Shown here in pieces: positions 42,274 to 53,621 of a stretch of 64,000 bases of DNA. Position 1 is the stretch's first letter, and each line of letters opens with the position of its first letter. The notes beneath the pieces were generated by a model. It saw only the letters and a list, made by a program, of their open reading frames with translations. It had not been told where the DNA came from and did no database searches. Position numbers and translations under genes: made by a program. Source of the DNA: Gnetum montanum (Eukaryota > Streptophyta > Gnetopsida > Gnetales > Gnetaceae); NCBI GenBank assembly GCA_015680685.1, contig MNCI01010863.1, positions 190,235 through 254,234 on the forward strand, given 5' to 3'.

Positions 42274-43279
42274 ATGGCACCAAGATTGAAGAGACCACAG
42301 GAGGAAGGACCATCGCAACCACAAGAGAAACGACCTTGAGGGGGAAGAGGCCAACAAGAACATGGCCAAGAATAGGCTAAGGAAACCCAAGTAATGGGAC
42401 CTCTCAAAGACGAGGCTAAGGTGGAATTTGTCCAATAGATTCCCAAGGAGAAAGCTACATCTAAACGCTCATAGTGAGGCAAAGTGCCAAGCCATATACC
42501 TAAACTAGAAGTCACACTCACACAGGCTTACCTCGACATAATTGGGAACTATGAGGTCCAATGCTTAGTTCTCCAAGAGTTGAACTTTGGGTCATTCCTT
42601 GAATGGGCTTCAGAAGATGTCAAAGCTCAATTGCAAGCCTCTCCCATGTGGCCAAATCATCTAGCTGTCGATGGGATTGATACCTACAACAAGGTGAAAA
42701 TCTACATGAAGGAGTTGCAGATTGAAGAAATGATGGAGTACATGGAGTTTTCCAATCGCTACTATGCAAACCTAGCAATGCTGACTACCAGATAGTTGCA
42801 GTTTGAGCTTGAGAAGTAAGTGGCCAGATTGTACTTATTGTATGAGGTTGAGTTTAAGAATCATAAAGACACCAAGCAAAAGCTTGTAGTGGAAAATTTT
42901 GAACTCAAGGTTCTCAAGACAAAATTCATAGACCAAACATTAGTCACCAAGAACATAGCCAAAAGAATGAATGACTACTAGGCATTGTAAGACATAATCC
43001 AAGCATTCAACATTGAGCACAAACAATTTGCTGTAAAGGAGCTATTTCCAATACTGCCTTGTCCTTAGGATGTTTCAATTCTGGCCCACATTGATGAAGC
43101 TACATGGACCGTGAATGATCCCAGAAGTAAAGAAGAGAAAATGAAAGTAGATGCTTTTAGGCTTTCACTAGAAGTTGCAGTAGTAGCAGGACAACCACAA
43201 CCACCTCAACCACTAGCCACACCTGGAGTTGGAGAAGGTCCGTTGGAGCCTTAGGAGCCTCCATCACCTAGGACCATGT
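42274..43279 (+). pseudogene. E3 ORF2, internally deleted
   Basis: Starts ATGGCACC after a GATTATAG acceptor. The N-terminal block VQCLVLQELNFGSFLEWASE is homologous to E1 ORF2 residues ~75-105. It then jumps in frame from ASPMWP to a block (MEYMEFSNRYYANLAMLTTR) homologous to E1 residue ~760 onward, so the PF20167-like domain and central coiled coil are deleted. The tail has ELFPILPCP and a Pro-rich end, PPSPRTM. At least seven stops are present. A copia element inserted 27 bp after the stop codon. Confidence 0.65.
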
Positions 43280-43305
43280 GATATTCTCTTTTGTCTTCAT
43301 GCCAT

Positions 43306-43713
43306 TGTAACATGCATTTATGCATTGAAGTGGCCTCCATATTTGTTGACACTTATACACATTGGCATACCACATTTTTGTGTTGGCGTTGGGGTGGCGT
43401 CCACATCTAGATGGGGTTTTGGGTCTCTTATTTTTCAAATTTTCTCTCATGGTAACCAATTCCATGGCCTATAAATTCTTTCTTGATGGGAGAACAAAGG
43501 TACCACAAATCACAGTAGGATTGCAGTTCAAGTCCCTTTCACAGATGCTTGGAGGTTGCATACACCATCGTTGTAGACTGCCAATGTGAAAGAAGAATTT
43601 GAACAAGATTAAATAAAGGCATCAATGGCTAGAGGTCAGTTCCATTTGCTTCCACATTCTATACTTTGATTACTTGTGCAATCTGATTTTTTTTGCACAA
43701 TAATTTTCTTACA
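43306..43713 (+). repeat. Copia 5' LTR
   Basis: TGTAACATGC to TTTTCTTACA, 408 bp. GCCTATAAATTC (~43470) is a TATA candidate. Confidence 0.9.
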
Positions 43714-43715
43714 TT

Positions 43716-43727
43716 TGGTATCAGAGC
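43716..43727 (+). other. Copia primer-binding site, tRNA-iMet type
   Basis: TGGTATCAGAGC, the standard plant copia primer site complementary to initiator tRNA-Met, two bases after the LTR. Confidence 0.9.
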
Positions 43728-44225
43728 ATTAGATCTCTATCTTGATGCATTTTGACAATGGTGCAATTATGTTTCATGATGCATTTTGATGATCCTTCAT
43801 TATCTTGATGCATTTTGACGATGGTATGGAGCATTAGAAAGTAGCCACAGCATCTTTAATTATGCAAAATTATGTACTAAGAGATTTTGGATCACATATG
43901 GTAGACAACATTAAAAATTGTGATTAATCATATGTAACATGATAAATTTTATCCCACAATAATTTTTATTATATTTAATATGACTAATTAGGATGATATT
44001 TTAAATTACTTTTCTTAATTTGCCCACAGGGATTATAAAAAGGAATATAATTTAATAGTTTCATCATAAGGATATATGAATCTTTTTAATTTAAAATTTA
44101 GCCTAAAGCAATTTTATGTCATTTGATTCATATTTTTCATGTTTTACATTAGCAAACATGTCTTATGGTATTTTAACCTCAAATTTAGTAACATAAGCAT
44201 GTTTGATTATGTAGTCGTATAACTT

Positions 44226-44880
44226 GTGAGCTACTCTGATTTTAAATGTGACATTCTTGAATTAAAGGGTGATAATTATAAGGTTTGGAAGGAGAGAATT
44301 CTTCTTCATTTAGGCTGGATGAACATTGATTATGCTATCTATAAGGATGAACCACCTACCATTATAGTAATCAGCTATTTGAATGATATTGGTAATTATG
44401 AAAAATGGGAGCGATCTAATTGCCTCTGTGTCATGTTCATAAAAACCAAGATCTTGGTTGGTATGGGTGGTTCACTGGAATAGTATGACAATGTGCGTGC
44501 TTTGTTAAAGGCCATTGATGAACACTTTGAGTCATCAGACAAGATGTTGGCGAGTACCTTGATGATAAATTTCTCATCCATGAAGCTCACTGAAACTCAT
44601 GGTATGCCTTAGCACATCATGCAAATGAGGGATATAGTAGCTCAACTTAAAACACTTAAGGTTGAGATGTTAGAATCTTTCCTTGTGCACTACATCTTAA
44701 ACACACTACCACCATAGTACGGACCCTTTAAGATTTCTTATAATACACATAAGGACAAATGGTTAATCAATGAACTAATGACCATGTGTGTGAAAAAAGA
44801 GAGGAGACTTGCTATGGAAGTAAAAGAGAGTGTGCATCTAGCTACACAAGGAAAGAATAAAGAATAAAGGTAAGAGGAAG
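44226..44880 (+). pseudogene. Copia Gag (UBN2-type)
   Basis: The frame begins at a GTG where ATG is expected, then FKCDILELKGDNYKVWKERI, typical of copia Gag N-termini. KWERSNCLCVMFIKTKI and LLKAIDEHFESSDKMLASTL follow, then MRDIVAQLKTLKVEMLESFL. Four stops interrupt it. A poly-T run near 44921 shifts the frame just before the knuckle (CKKKGHIKKDC, ~44937). Gag would form the particle. The element is nonfunctional. Confidence 0.75.
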
Positions 44881-45480
44881 GTCAACTTGCCTACACTAGC
44901 TAATATTAAGAAGGAATCCAGATGTTTTTTTTTCTTGCAAAAAGAAAGGACACATAAAGAAGGATTGTTCTAAATATCATAAATGTCTTGAAAAGAAAGG
45001 TACTCGACTCTCACTTGTTTATTTTGAATCTAATATGGTTGATGTTGGCTATGACACATGGTGGATTGATTTTGGTTTTACAATCCATGTTACCAATTCC
45101 TTGCAAGGGGTGAAAACCTAAGGAAGCCAATGGGAAGTGAGTTATGCATCTATTCAAGCAATAAGATGTGCTCACATGTGGAGGTAGTCAAAACATGCAA
45201 ATTAGTTTTAAGTAGTGGTTTTGTTTTAGAGTTAGAAAATATATTTTATATTCCTAGTTTTTCAAGGAATTTAATTTCTATTTCGAGGCTTATATCATTG
45301 GGATTTTCCTTTAATTTTTCAGATACTATATTCAATTTATATTATACATCTGAACTTATTGGAAATGGTACGTTGACAGATGTCTTTTCAAAATTAATTT
45401 ACAAAATGAAACTTCTTATACTTCTATGCATGTTCATGCTAGCATTAAGAGATGTGTTATGAATGATAAATCCTCTATGT
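44881..45480 (+). pseudogene. Copia knuckle and protease region
   Basis: After the knuckle, a protease-start region reads TWWIDFGFTIHVTNSLQG, where copia proteases have a D(S/T)GA-like motif, here altered. Then an open stretch (45130-45462) reads LVLSSGFVLELENIFYIPSF and SRNLISISRLISLGFSF, the usual protease end. Frames shift between the two parts. Confidence 0.65.
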
Positions 45481-46140
45481 TGTGGCATTGTAGATTAGGA
45501 CATGTCTCTATTAAGAGAATAAAGAGAGTAGTAAATGATGGAGTACTTGGTACTCTAGATTTTACTGACTTTGATACTTATGTGGACTGCATATAGGGAA
45601 AGCAGATTAATATGTCAAAGAAAGGTGCCAAGAGGAGTTTGGACATATTAAAGATCATACATATAGATATTTGTAGTCTAGATATGGATGTGTATGGTCA
45701 AAAGTATTTCATTACCTTTATTGATCATTATTCACGATATATGTATCTCTACCTACTTCATAACAAGAGCGAAGCTCTAGATGGCTTTAAGGAGTTTAAG
45801 GCTGAAGTAGAGAAACAATGCGGTAAGCAAATAAAGATAGTGAGATCTGATAGAGGTGGTGAATACTATGGTAGATATATTGATGATGGACAAGCACCTA
45901 GTCCATTTGCTAAGTTTCTTCAAGAGCATGGGATTGTTGCCCAGTACACTATGCTTGGTTTTCTAGATCAAAATGGTGTGGTAGAAAGAAGAAACCGAAC
46001 ATTATTGGACATGGTGCAAAGTATTCTTAACAGCTCCAAGCTTCCCAAGTCCCTATGGATTGAAGCTCTTAAGACAGCTGTGTATATATTGAACCAAGTT
46101 CCAACCAAGGCTATCTCAAAGACACCATTTGAATTATGGA
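45460..46140 (+). pseudogene. Copia integrase
   Basis: A GAG-pre-integrase segment (MLWHCRLGHVSIKRIKRVVN) is followed by the core. [15 protein letters not shown] gives the first Asp, [13 protein letters not shown] the second and [15 protein letters not shown] the Glu, with PFELWKG closing the domain. The DDE residues are intact in the open stretch 45612-46140. A small deletion and frameshift near 46140 join it to VYNPQEKKLDLRTISGYFIE. Confidence 0.8.
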
Positions 46141-47153
46141 AAGGTTGGAAACTGAGTTTGCAACATATATGCATTTAAGAGTCTATAATCCACAAGAAAA
46201 GAAGCTAGACCTAAGGACCATAAGTGGGTATTTCATCGAATATGCTGAACAGTCTAAGGGATATAGATTTTATTTCCCATCACATACTACTAGGTTTGTG
46301 GAATCAAGGAATCCTAAATTTCTTGAGAATGACTTGATTAGTGGGAGTAGTAGATCTTGGAACATTGTTCCTAAGATAGATCATATAGATGCTCAACCCA
46401 CTATCTCAAATGATAGACTAATTGTTGTGCACTATATGCCTAAAGCATAAATTCATAATGAAAAACAATTAGTTATTGAAGTTCCACAAATTGCTAATCA
46501 AGAAGTAGTAGATCTAGCTGATCAACAGATACCAAAACCTATTGAACAACCTGTTGAACATCATGATCCTCAAGAGAATGATGAACCAAAATTAAGAAGA
46601 TCTACTAGAGTAAGGTGATCAATGATTCCTAGTGACTATATGGTATATCTACAAGAGTCTAACTACAACATAGGAGCTGAAAATGATCCCAAAACGTTTT
46701 CACAAGCCATGAGTTGTAAGGAATCTAACTTGTGGTATGATTCCATGAAAGACAAGATGAACTCTATGTCATCTAATGGAGTCTGGGATCTTGCCAAGTT
46801 GCCTAATGGTGTAAAAGCCATTGGATGCAAATGTGTCTTCAAAACTAAGAAAGACTCAAAGGGCAACATTGAAAGATATAAGGCCAAACTTGTCGCTAAA
46901 GGGTTCACTCAGAAAGAGGGAATAAATTACAAGGAGACATTCTTTCCTATATCTAAGAAGGAATTCCTTTGTGTTATCATAGCATTGGTTGCCCATTTTG
47001 ATCTTGAATTACATCAAATGGATGTGAAAACAACATTCCTTAATGGTGATCTAGAGGAAGAGGTTTCTATGAAACAACCTAAAGGATTTTCCTCTAGTGA
47101 TGGTGAGCAATTGGTATGTAAACTCAAGAAATTCATATATGGATTGAAATAGG
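46141..47153 (+). pseudogene. Copia integrase tail and RT N-terminal half
   Basis: 46136-46450 carries the integrase C-terminal part (SKGYRFYFPSHTTRFVESRN). The open stretch 46622-47152 is RT: NGVWDLAKLPNGVKAIGCKC, YKAKLVAKGFTQKEGINYKE, HQMDVKTTFLNGDLEEEVSM, LKKFIYGLK and then a stop where copia has Gln. First catalytic Asp context present. Confidence 0.8.
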
Positions 47154-48256
47154 CCTCTCATCAATGGTACTTAAAATTCCATGGTATCATCACTTCATTT
47201 AGTTTTGAAGAAAACATCATGGATCAATGTATATACCATAAGGTCAGTGCGAGCAAACTCTGTTTCCTTATTCTATATGTGGATGATATCCTTCTTGCAA
47301 CCAATAATAGTGGATATCTATACAAGGTGAAACATTTTCTTTCTAAGAATTTTGAGATGAAGGATCTGGGTGAGGCATCTTATGTCATTGACATTCAGAT
47401 CCATAGGGACATATCTAGATGTATTCTGGGATTGTTGTAGGAAAACTATATCAATAAATTTTTAGAGAGATTTCAGATGAAAGATTGTTCACCAAGTATA
47501 GCACCCATTATGAAGGGTGACAAGTTCAATTTGAACTAGTGCCCTAGGAATGATTTGGAGAAGAGTCAGATGAGCAACATTTTGTATGCTTCAGATGTTG
47601 GAAGCCTTATGTATGCTCAGGTCTGCACAAGACCTGACATTGCATTTGCTATGGGAATGTTGGGTAGATATCAAAGTAATCTAGGTATTGACCACTAGAG
47701 GGTTGCAAAGAAAGTGATGAGGTACCTTCAAGGTAAAAAAGACTACATGCTTATGTATAGACAAACTGACTCCTTGGAGGTGATTGGCTACTTTGATTCA
47801 GACTTTGCTAGTTGTGTTGATTCACAGAAATCCACATCTGGTTATATTTTTATGCTAGCTGGAGGGGCTATATCCTGGAGAAGTGGAAAGCAAACTTTGA
47901 TTGCTACTTCCACAATGGAGGAAAAGTTCGTTTCTTGTTTTGAGGCTACTTCACATGGCATATGGTTAAAGAGTTTCATAACAGGGCTTAGAATTGTGGA
48001 TTTTATATCTAGCCCATTAAGATTATTTTGTGACAATTCAGCTGCTATCTTTATGGCTAAGAATAATAAGAGTGGCAGTTAAAGTAAACACATCGACATA
48101 AAGTACTTAGCCATAAGGGAATGCATTAAAGAAAACAAAGTGGTCATTACACCTATAAGCACTGAATTAATGATAGCTAATCCTTTCACAAAAGGAATGC
48201 CATCAAAGTCATTTAAGGATCATGTAGTTCGAATGGAACTTGGTTCCATAATTTAA
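47154..48256 (+). pseudogene. Copia RT C-terminal half and RNase H
   Basis: FLILYVDDILLATNN contains the intact YVDD box (47276-47287). NFEMKDLGEASYVI and YAQVCTRPDIAFAMGMLGRY follow. RNase H has VIGYFDSDFASCVDSQKSTS, GAISWRSGKQTLIATSTMEE (expected AE changed to EK context), CDNSAAIFMAKNNKS and SKHIDIKYLAIRE. It ends GSII at 48256. Four or more stops break the frame. The order and motifs identify a common plant copia lineage. I do not assign a named family. Confidence 0.8.
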
Positions 48257-48545
48257 TTTGTTGTACAAACAATTTTCAATCTTAATGAAAATCTTATTTA
48301 GTTGTGCTATTTTCTCATATGATTTGCATGTATAGTTATTAGAGAAAATACACATATGGCAGGGCCTTGAATGAACATTGGATTTATTCATAAAGTTACG
48401 TTACCATATAAGGAATTACATTTGAGAGATAATGCATTGTAATACATGGAAGATAATACTCACATTAAGAGGAACTATGGACATGATTCATGCATTTATT
48501 TATTAAGCTCTAGACTTGATTAGATATGGAGACCAAGTGGGAGAT
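48257..48545 (+). other. Copia 3' internal region with PPT
   Basis: Non-coding. Ends CCAAGTGGGAGAT directly before the 3' LTR, the typical copia polypurine tract. Confidence 0.75.
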
Positions 48546-48952
48546 TGTAACATGCATTTATGCATTGAAGTGGCCTCCATATTTGTTGATACTTAGATGT
48601 GTTGGCATAACGCATTTTTGCATTGGCATTGGGGTGGCATCCACATTCAGTTGGGGTTTTGGATCTCTTATTTTTTAAATTTTCTCTCATGGTAATCGAT
48701 TCCATGGCCTATAAATTCATTCTTGATGGGAGAACAAAGGTACCACGAATCACAACAAGATTGCAATTCAGGTCCCTTTCACAAATGCTTGGAGGTTGCA
48801 TACACCATCATTGCATAGCATCAATGTGAAAGAAGAATTTGAACAAGATTAATTGAAGGCATCGATGGCTAGAGGTTAGTTCCATTTGCTGCAACATTCT
48901 ATACTTTGATTACTTATGCAATCCAGTTTTTCTGCACAATAATTTTCTTAGA
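48546..48952 (+). repeat. Copia 3' LTR
   Basis: TGTAACATGC to TTTTCTTAGA. The terminal CA has mutated to GA. Followed by the GCCAT duplication. Confidence 0.9.
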
Positions 48953-48957
48953 GCCAT

Positions 48958-49147
48958 CAAAGGATGTGCTTGTCCAATTTTTGTACCATACTCAATTTTG
49001 TGATGTGGTTGATCTATACACTAGGCACTCAGTTTTGTTATGTCTATTTTGTCTTGTTTTGTTATGTTGAAAGCTAGTCAATAATTCCATACCTTCCCAA
49101 TTTTGTAAAAGAACTCAAGGATGAATTTTCATTCAATTGTGGGGGTA
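48958..49147 (+). other. E3 3' untranslated region and PPT
   Basis: Resumes E3 after the copia. It contains AACTCAAGGATGAATTTTCA and the PPT TCAATTGTGGGGGTA (to 49147). Confidence 0.65.
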
Positions 49148-50065
49148 TTATGAGATACGATTTTTTGCATCAACTAGGCCCCATTGACATAGTCTGTTGT
49201 GTCGATGCAACCCCATCAAGTAGGCCCCGTTGATGCAATCTATTGCATAGACGTGGCCCCATCGATGTAGGGGTCTATTCTGGCCTATAAATATGTGCTC
49301 ACTAGCTATATTTATGGCATCAAAATTCATAGTAGTAGCAGAGCTCTTATAGTTTCTTCATTTGAAAGTTAGATAATTTTTCCCAAGTACCTACAATAGG
49401 AGTCATTAAGTGTACAGATCTTTATTCAAGCACTATTGTACTTGAGCACAACAGTGTGTGCAGCAATAAAGACGAGCTTCTTGATAAGCCTTGTAACATT
49501 CTGGATAGTTTAGATATTTATTCATCCATTCAATTTTTTTAATTATTTATTCAATGTTTTCCAATAATTTAGTTAATGAGGTAATTAAGCAAGATAAGCT
49601 AGATAGATTAATTACATAAGTACGACCACTTCGAACATAATATGTATTTCTGTGGTAATCCCAGCAACATTATTGCTTGGTATGCCTAATAGTGTAGTGC
49701 TTGGTAACCCAGGAATGGATCTATGGGTTCAAGACATGTACGAAAAGTGGGGTTAGATGCTTATGTTAGGGCCAATCAGAGATTAGTTAGTTGCTTAATT
49801 TAAATTAGTCATAAATCACTTTATCTCTCTCTCAAAGCACTAAAGAACATAAAATATACAATGATAAAAATCATATGCCTCAATTTCACTTCACCATACC
49901 TTTGTACTTCACAAGTGTAATTGGGAAGACAACAAACAACCTTAGGGCAAGGTTCCTAGAAAACTAGTGCACTAGAAACTATAAAGTCCATGGAATTTGA
50001 CTGGATTGCATGTGAATGCTTTGTGATTCGTATGGTTGGGCATAGGGGTACCTTGCTACTCATCA
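49148..50065 (+). repeat. E3 3' LTR
   Basis: TTATGAGATACG (TG changed to TT) to CTACTCATCA, 918 bp. U3 holds three CTAGGCCCC/GGCCCC-type blocks with TCGATG motifs and GCCTATAAATATG. A poly(A) candidate, GCAATAAAGACG, is near 49465 and CTTGGTA..CC repeats at ~49650-49720. Confidence 0.8.
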
Positions 50066-50166
50066 ATGATATTGTTGTAATTGTTAATTTGGGGGTTCAC
50101 CATGCTGGTTATATAAATGACCAGACTTTCCCTAAAAATTTAGCATTTTATAAACCATATTGTTGT
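50066..50166 (+). repeat. Repeat R, right copy flanking E3
   Basis: About 90% identical to 33250-33350 by hand count. It begins immediately after the E3 3' LTR. Confidence 0.6.
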
Positions 50167-51351
50167 AAATTTTGAAAGTATAGCAAGTTGGTTTTGATTC
50201 CCTAGTTCTTTGAATTTTATGGGTGTATTTTAATTTTTGTAGCGGTACCACAATTATTTTCCATAACTCATGTAATGGAACAATAATTGTACTTTACTAG
50301 ACAATTTTAATTGTACTTTCAATTTTTACCTAATAATAATTATACAAATGACCTTTTAAGTATTATTTTTAATCATCATTTCTTTAGAATATTTAGTAAT
50401 AAATTTTCATGTAATGTTGTTACTAGTAAGCTAACATCTTATTTGGACATAAAAATTAAATTTCAAGTTGAGAAATGGCAAAAGCTAGCATATTACATAA
50501 CATATATGTTAAAATTCTAAATGCTACATAGTGAGAACTTTTTAATGTATTATTTTGTTCAAAAATATGGTGTTGAATGTTGGGTTTTAAAAAAAGCATA
50601 AACAACAAACAACAAATTCATGTTGTTGAAGAGTGCACAATACATATATTAAAGGAAAGTTTGAAGTGACTTCTATTTTAGATAAGCTATGATATTTTAG
50701 AAGGTTTAGTTACCTCAAAAAATAGCCTATTGAAAAAAAATTTATCACATCACAATTTTAAAAAAGTGATAGTAAAATAAAGACAAAAAAACATGGTAAA
50801 AATAAGATGATAAGAAAAAATTGCAAATAGATAAGAATCTAGCTAGCCAAATGGCAAAAAGGAACTCATGTAACCAACCCTTTTTTTGTTCAAAAAGGTT
50901 TAGATGATGAGGATGCTTAGTTTGAAAATAAGTTTTAAAATATATTTCTTTAACTAAAGAAATTCAAAATTTTAATTATGGGTGAAAAGACAAATTTATA
51001 ATGCTTTTAATATAATTTTTATATAATACTATTGCAGGAAAGTCTTAGTATTGTACCCTTTTCATGAAGCATTAAATCATTTTAGATATAATGTACATGA
51101 CTAAGAATTCAGAATGCCAACAACTTTGTAGATTAAAAGTCAAGTTCATTTTACTTAAATATTTGTATATTTTAATTTTGATTTTTGTTGAGTCTTCTTT
51201 GTGCACATTGTTAGGACATACAATCATGAATGTTTTGAGTTTAATACCTCATGATATAATTAGAATGGGGGTGGTATTGGAACCCAAATTTAAAATAAAA
51301 AAAATATACTTACCCCCAAGACACGTAGTCAAATTAGAACTTTATAGGGGG
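50167..51351. other. AT-rich intergenic DNA
   Basis: No gene or transposon domain recognised in these ~1.2 kb. Short open stretches (50311-50520, 51091-51420) have no family features. The second runs into repeat D. Confidence 0.4.
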
Positions 51352-51640
51352 TGTGGGACCCCACAAATAATATTAGTATTGAGCAAAATATTCAAAGGAC
51401 ATTGCATGCTTAACACTTAGTAGAAAACATCGATAACATGGAAAGGAAAAACTTTCTAATTTTAGGGATATCTACTTAGGTGTACAACCTTACAATTAAT
51501 ACTTTGAAAACTTAAGAGAAGAAAATTAATTATTACTAGGGAAGATTGTCCCTATTCTAACATTTACATCATTTCCAATATCTATGCTTAAACTTAAAAT
51601 AGCGAAAGGATCTAAGGTAGCAATATTATTCATTAGTAAA
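51352..51640 (+). repeat. Dispersed repeat D, copy 2 (LTR-like)
   Basis: TGTGGGACCCCACAAATAAT follows a TATAGGGGG purine run, a plausible LTR start after a PPT. Block order matches 21823-22105. Confidence 0.45.
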
Positions 51641-52330
51641 ATACTAATTTTTATAGAAAAGAAAGATCTAATAAATAATGATTGTATATATTGTCAATAG
51701 CAATTTACCTTATGTCAAGAATCTTTGCCATTAAGCCTTGAGTTGATAGTATTCTTGTGAGATAAGTAAAAAGTTTTTTTATGAGCTATCTATCTCAATT
51801 GATCAATAATTTTTTGTGAAAAGAAAAAAAAAACATTCACTTAAGCATCTATCTTTTGTGCTTTTTTTTATTGTCATCTGATCATTCTTATCATTAACAA
51901 TAACCTTATTTTTTGTATCTTAAGCTTTGAATTATTTTTTTCCCATCCTCAATTTCAACACTTTTTTTTCTTAGCATCTTTTTTCTTGAGAGAAAAGGAC
52001 AAGTGTTAAACAAAATATTCTTCATGATGACAAAAGTTGCAATAATTAGGAATATTATAATATGTAATTGGTTGAATATATGTCTTTCTACCTACTTGTA
52101 ATATTGATTCCTTTTTACCATTAAGAAGAAGATTAATTTCAACAAAAAAATGTCTAGAATAACTAAATGGTGTAGAAATAGATTCCATATACTTAATGGG
52201 ACTCAACACAAAATTAAATAGCTTGACAGAACATGAAACATTACAATATTCTTGAAATTCAACATGTAAATCTAAGTCCAATTAAAAAAAATCAACATTA
52301 CATATATGCTTATATATAAATGACCCTATA
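51641..52330 (-). pseudogene. LINE ORF1 fragment with CCHC-like end, minus strand
   Basis: A minus frame (52281-52006) reads SRHFFVEINLLLNGKKESIL then YIQPITYYNIPNYCNFCHHE, the pattern V.id......i....q.i.Y...P.yC..C of plant LINE ORF1 before its zinc knuckle. Downstream the frame is degenerate. No endonuclease was found next to it. Confidence 0.5.
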
Positions 52331-53451
52331 TTTATGGCATGCTCTAAAATTTAGGGGTGTTGGAACCTGAAATAAGTGAAACATAGGTACACCGCAAGAT
52401 TTATAGAAGTTTATAACTCATATGCATCATATGCTACCTAGTGGAACCTAACACCTCGTTATTAACAACATATGCATCATTAGAATGAATAGAATCAAAT
52501 GTCTTAGTTGCATCATGGAAGAAAACAAAATTAGGTTTCTTAGTTGTATTAATATCACTAGAAGAAGTAGCTAGCTCACCATTGAGGAGTTTAATAACAC
52601 CCCATCATTACAATTTTTTTATCACCAACTCATAAATCTACATTATGAGAATTGATAGAAATATTACAAGAAGTATTGATCATTTTGATCAGATAGCTCA
52701 TAAGGCAAATCTATAATGTTAACTCAAAGATAAAACTAACCTTGACAAGCAAGTTATAACCAATGCTTTTGTTATTTTAAGTTCAAGCACATTAGCAAAA
52801 ATTCTGTAAATATTGTTATGATCCATCCTTACTAACAATCAATTTTCCATTTTTTTTTATTTTTCAAAATTTGGTAGGGTTGTAGATTTGATGATCCTAA
52901 AATTGGACTTTTTGTTTCCATTTCCATGTTGTTTCAAGCATGCAATGTACTCTGAATTTGTGAGTATCACTTACACGATACATGTATAATCAAATTACTT
53001 TGGTTCCAACCCCCTAAATTAAAAATAAATAAATAAACAAACTTTAAAAAGTTCCCTCCCAATAAAAAGTTTGCATTCCATTGTTTAAAGAACTGTTGGT
53101 ATTTTTAGGCTCTCGCATAGGGGTTTAGTTTAGGTTTAAACCTACACCCAACTTCATGTCATCATAAACCAATCTCTGAAATTTTTTAAAAAATCAAAAT
53201 TTGGTTCCATTTCAGCTCTTTTGTTCCATGTCAAGGAGCAGCTGATATCTTATGCTTGAGCATATTTCGCTTGCATTCAGCTAACAGTGAAAGCGTGTAA
53301 TTCACATCACGTCCGTGCCATGAAATTTTTGTTGCGGCCCTACCACTACCAGGAATTTTCGTAGCATCCTGGATTGATGCAGTTTACACTGACTCGTCAA
53401 TCTTTAGTCCACTCTTAGAGGCCAACTCTGGTAGATAGTAGTACTCAATTC
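52331..53451. other. Upstream intergenic region of the LRAT gene
   Basis: At ~52360 AGGGGTGTTGGAACC looks like another PPT/LTR start but no partner was found. The rest is AT-rich with no gene recognised. The last ~250 bp become less AT-rich, as expected near a promoter. Confidence 0.35.
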
Positions 53452-53621
53452 TCTATAAAAATGTCGTTACGCTGTTCAATTGGTTGCCTTGCTTTCCTTC
53501 CTTCGTAATTGGATTTCAGATCTATTTCCGGGCCTGGGTTGCATTTGGGAATTCTGTTCGGTGACCATCAATACCTGATTTAAAAATTTTCATCATTCGT
53601 TAGCAGAGCTGAAGAAGAAGA
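53452..53621 (+). promoter_or_regulatory. TATA box and 5' UTR of the LRAT-domain gene
   Basis: TCTATAAAAATG at ~53451-53462 is a good plant TATA box ~160 bp upstream of the ATG. Transcription would begin near 53485-53495. The following sequence is pyrimidine-rich. Confidence 0.5.

Larger units (their letters stand above)
43306..48952 (+). mobile_element. Complete Ty1/copia retrotransposon nested in E3
   Basis: 5' LTR 43306-43713 and 3' LTR 48546-48952, with identical 5-bp target duplications GCCAT at 43301-43305 and 48953-48957. An iMet primer site and gag, protease, integrase, RT and RNase H occur in copia order. My hand alignment of the LTRs gives about 45 differences over ~407 bp (~89% identity), mostly transitions, so the insertion is not recent. 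The coding frames are broken. Confidence 0.9.
33351..50065 (+). mobile_element. E3: Athila-like gypsy element with gag-pol and shortened ORF2, carrying a nested copia
   Basis: 5' LTR (33351-33933), primer site, gag, protease, RT, RNase H, integrase, spacer with conserved blocks, internal promoter, ORF2 (42274-43279), copia insertion (43306-48952), 3' leader and 3' LTR (49148-50065) occur in order. Both LTRs carry lesions: the 5' copy lacks its first ~25 bp and ~330 bp of the middle. Frames are heavily broken, so the element is old. Confidence 0.8.

Noticed and set aside
51091-51420. 109-codon plus-strand stretch before repeat D
   Set aside because: AT-rich, no domain, and it runs into repeat D.
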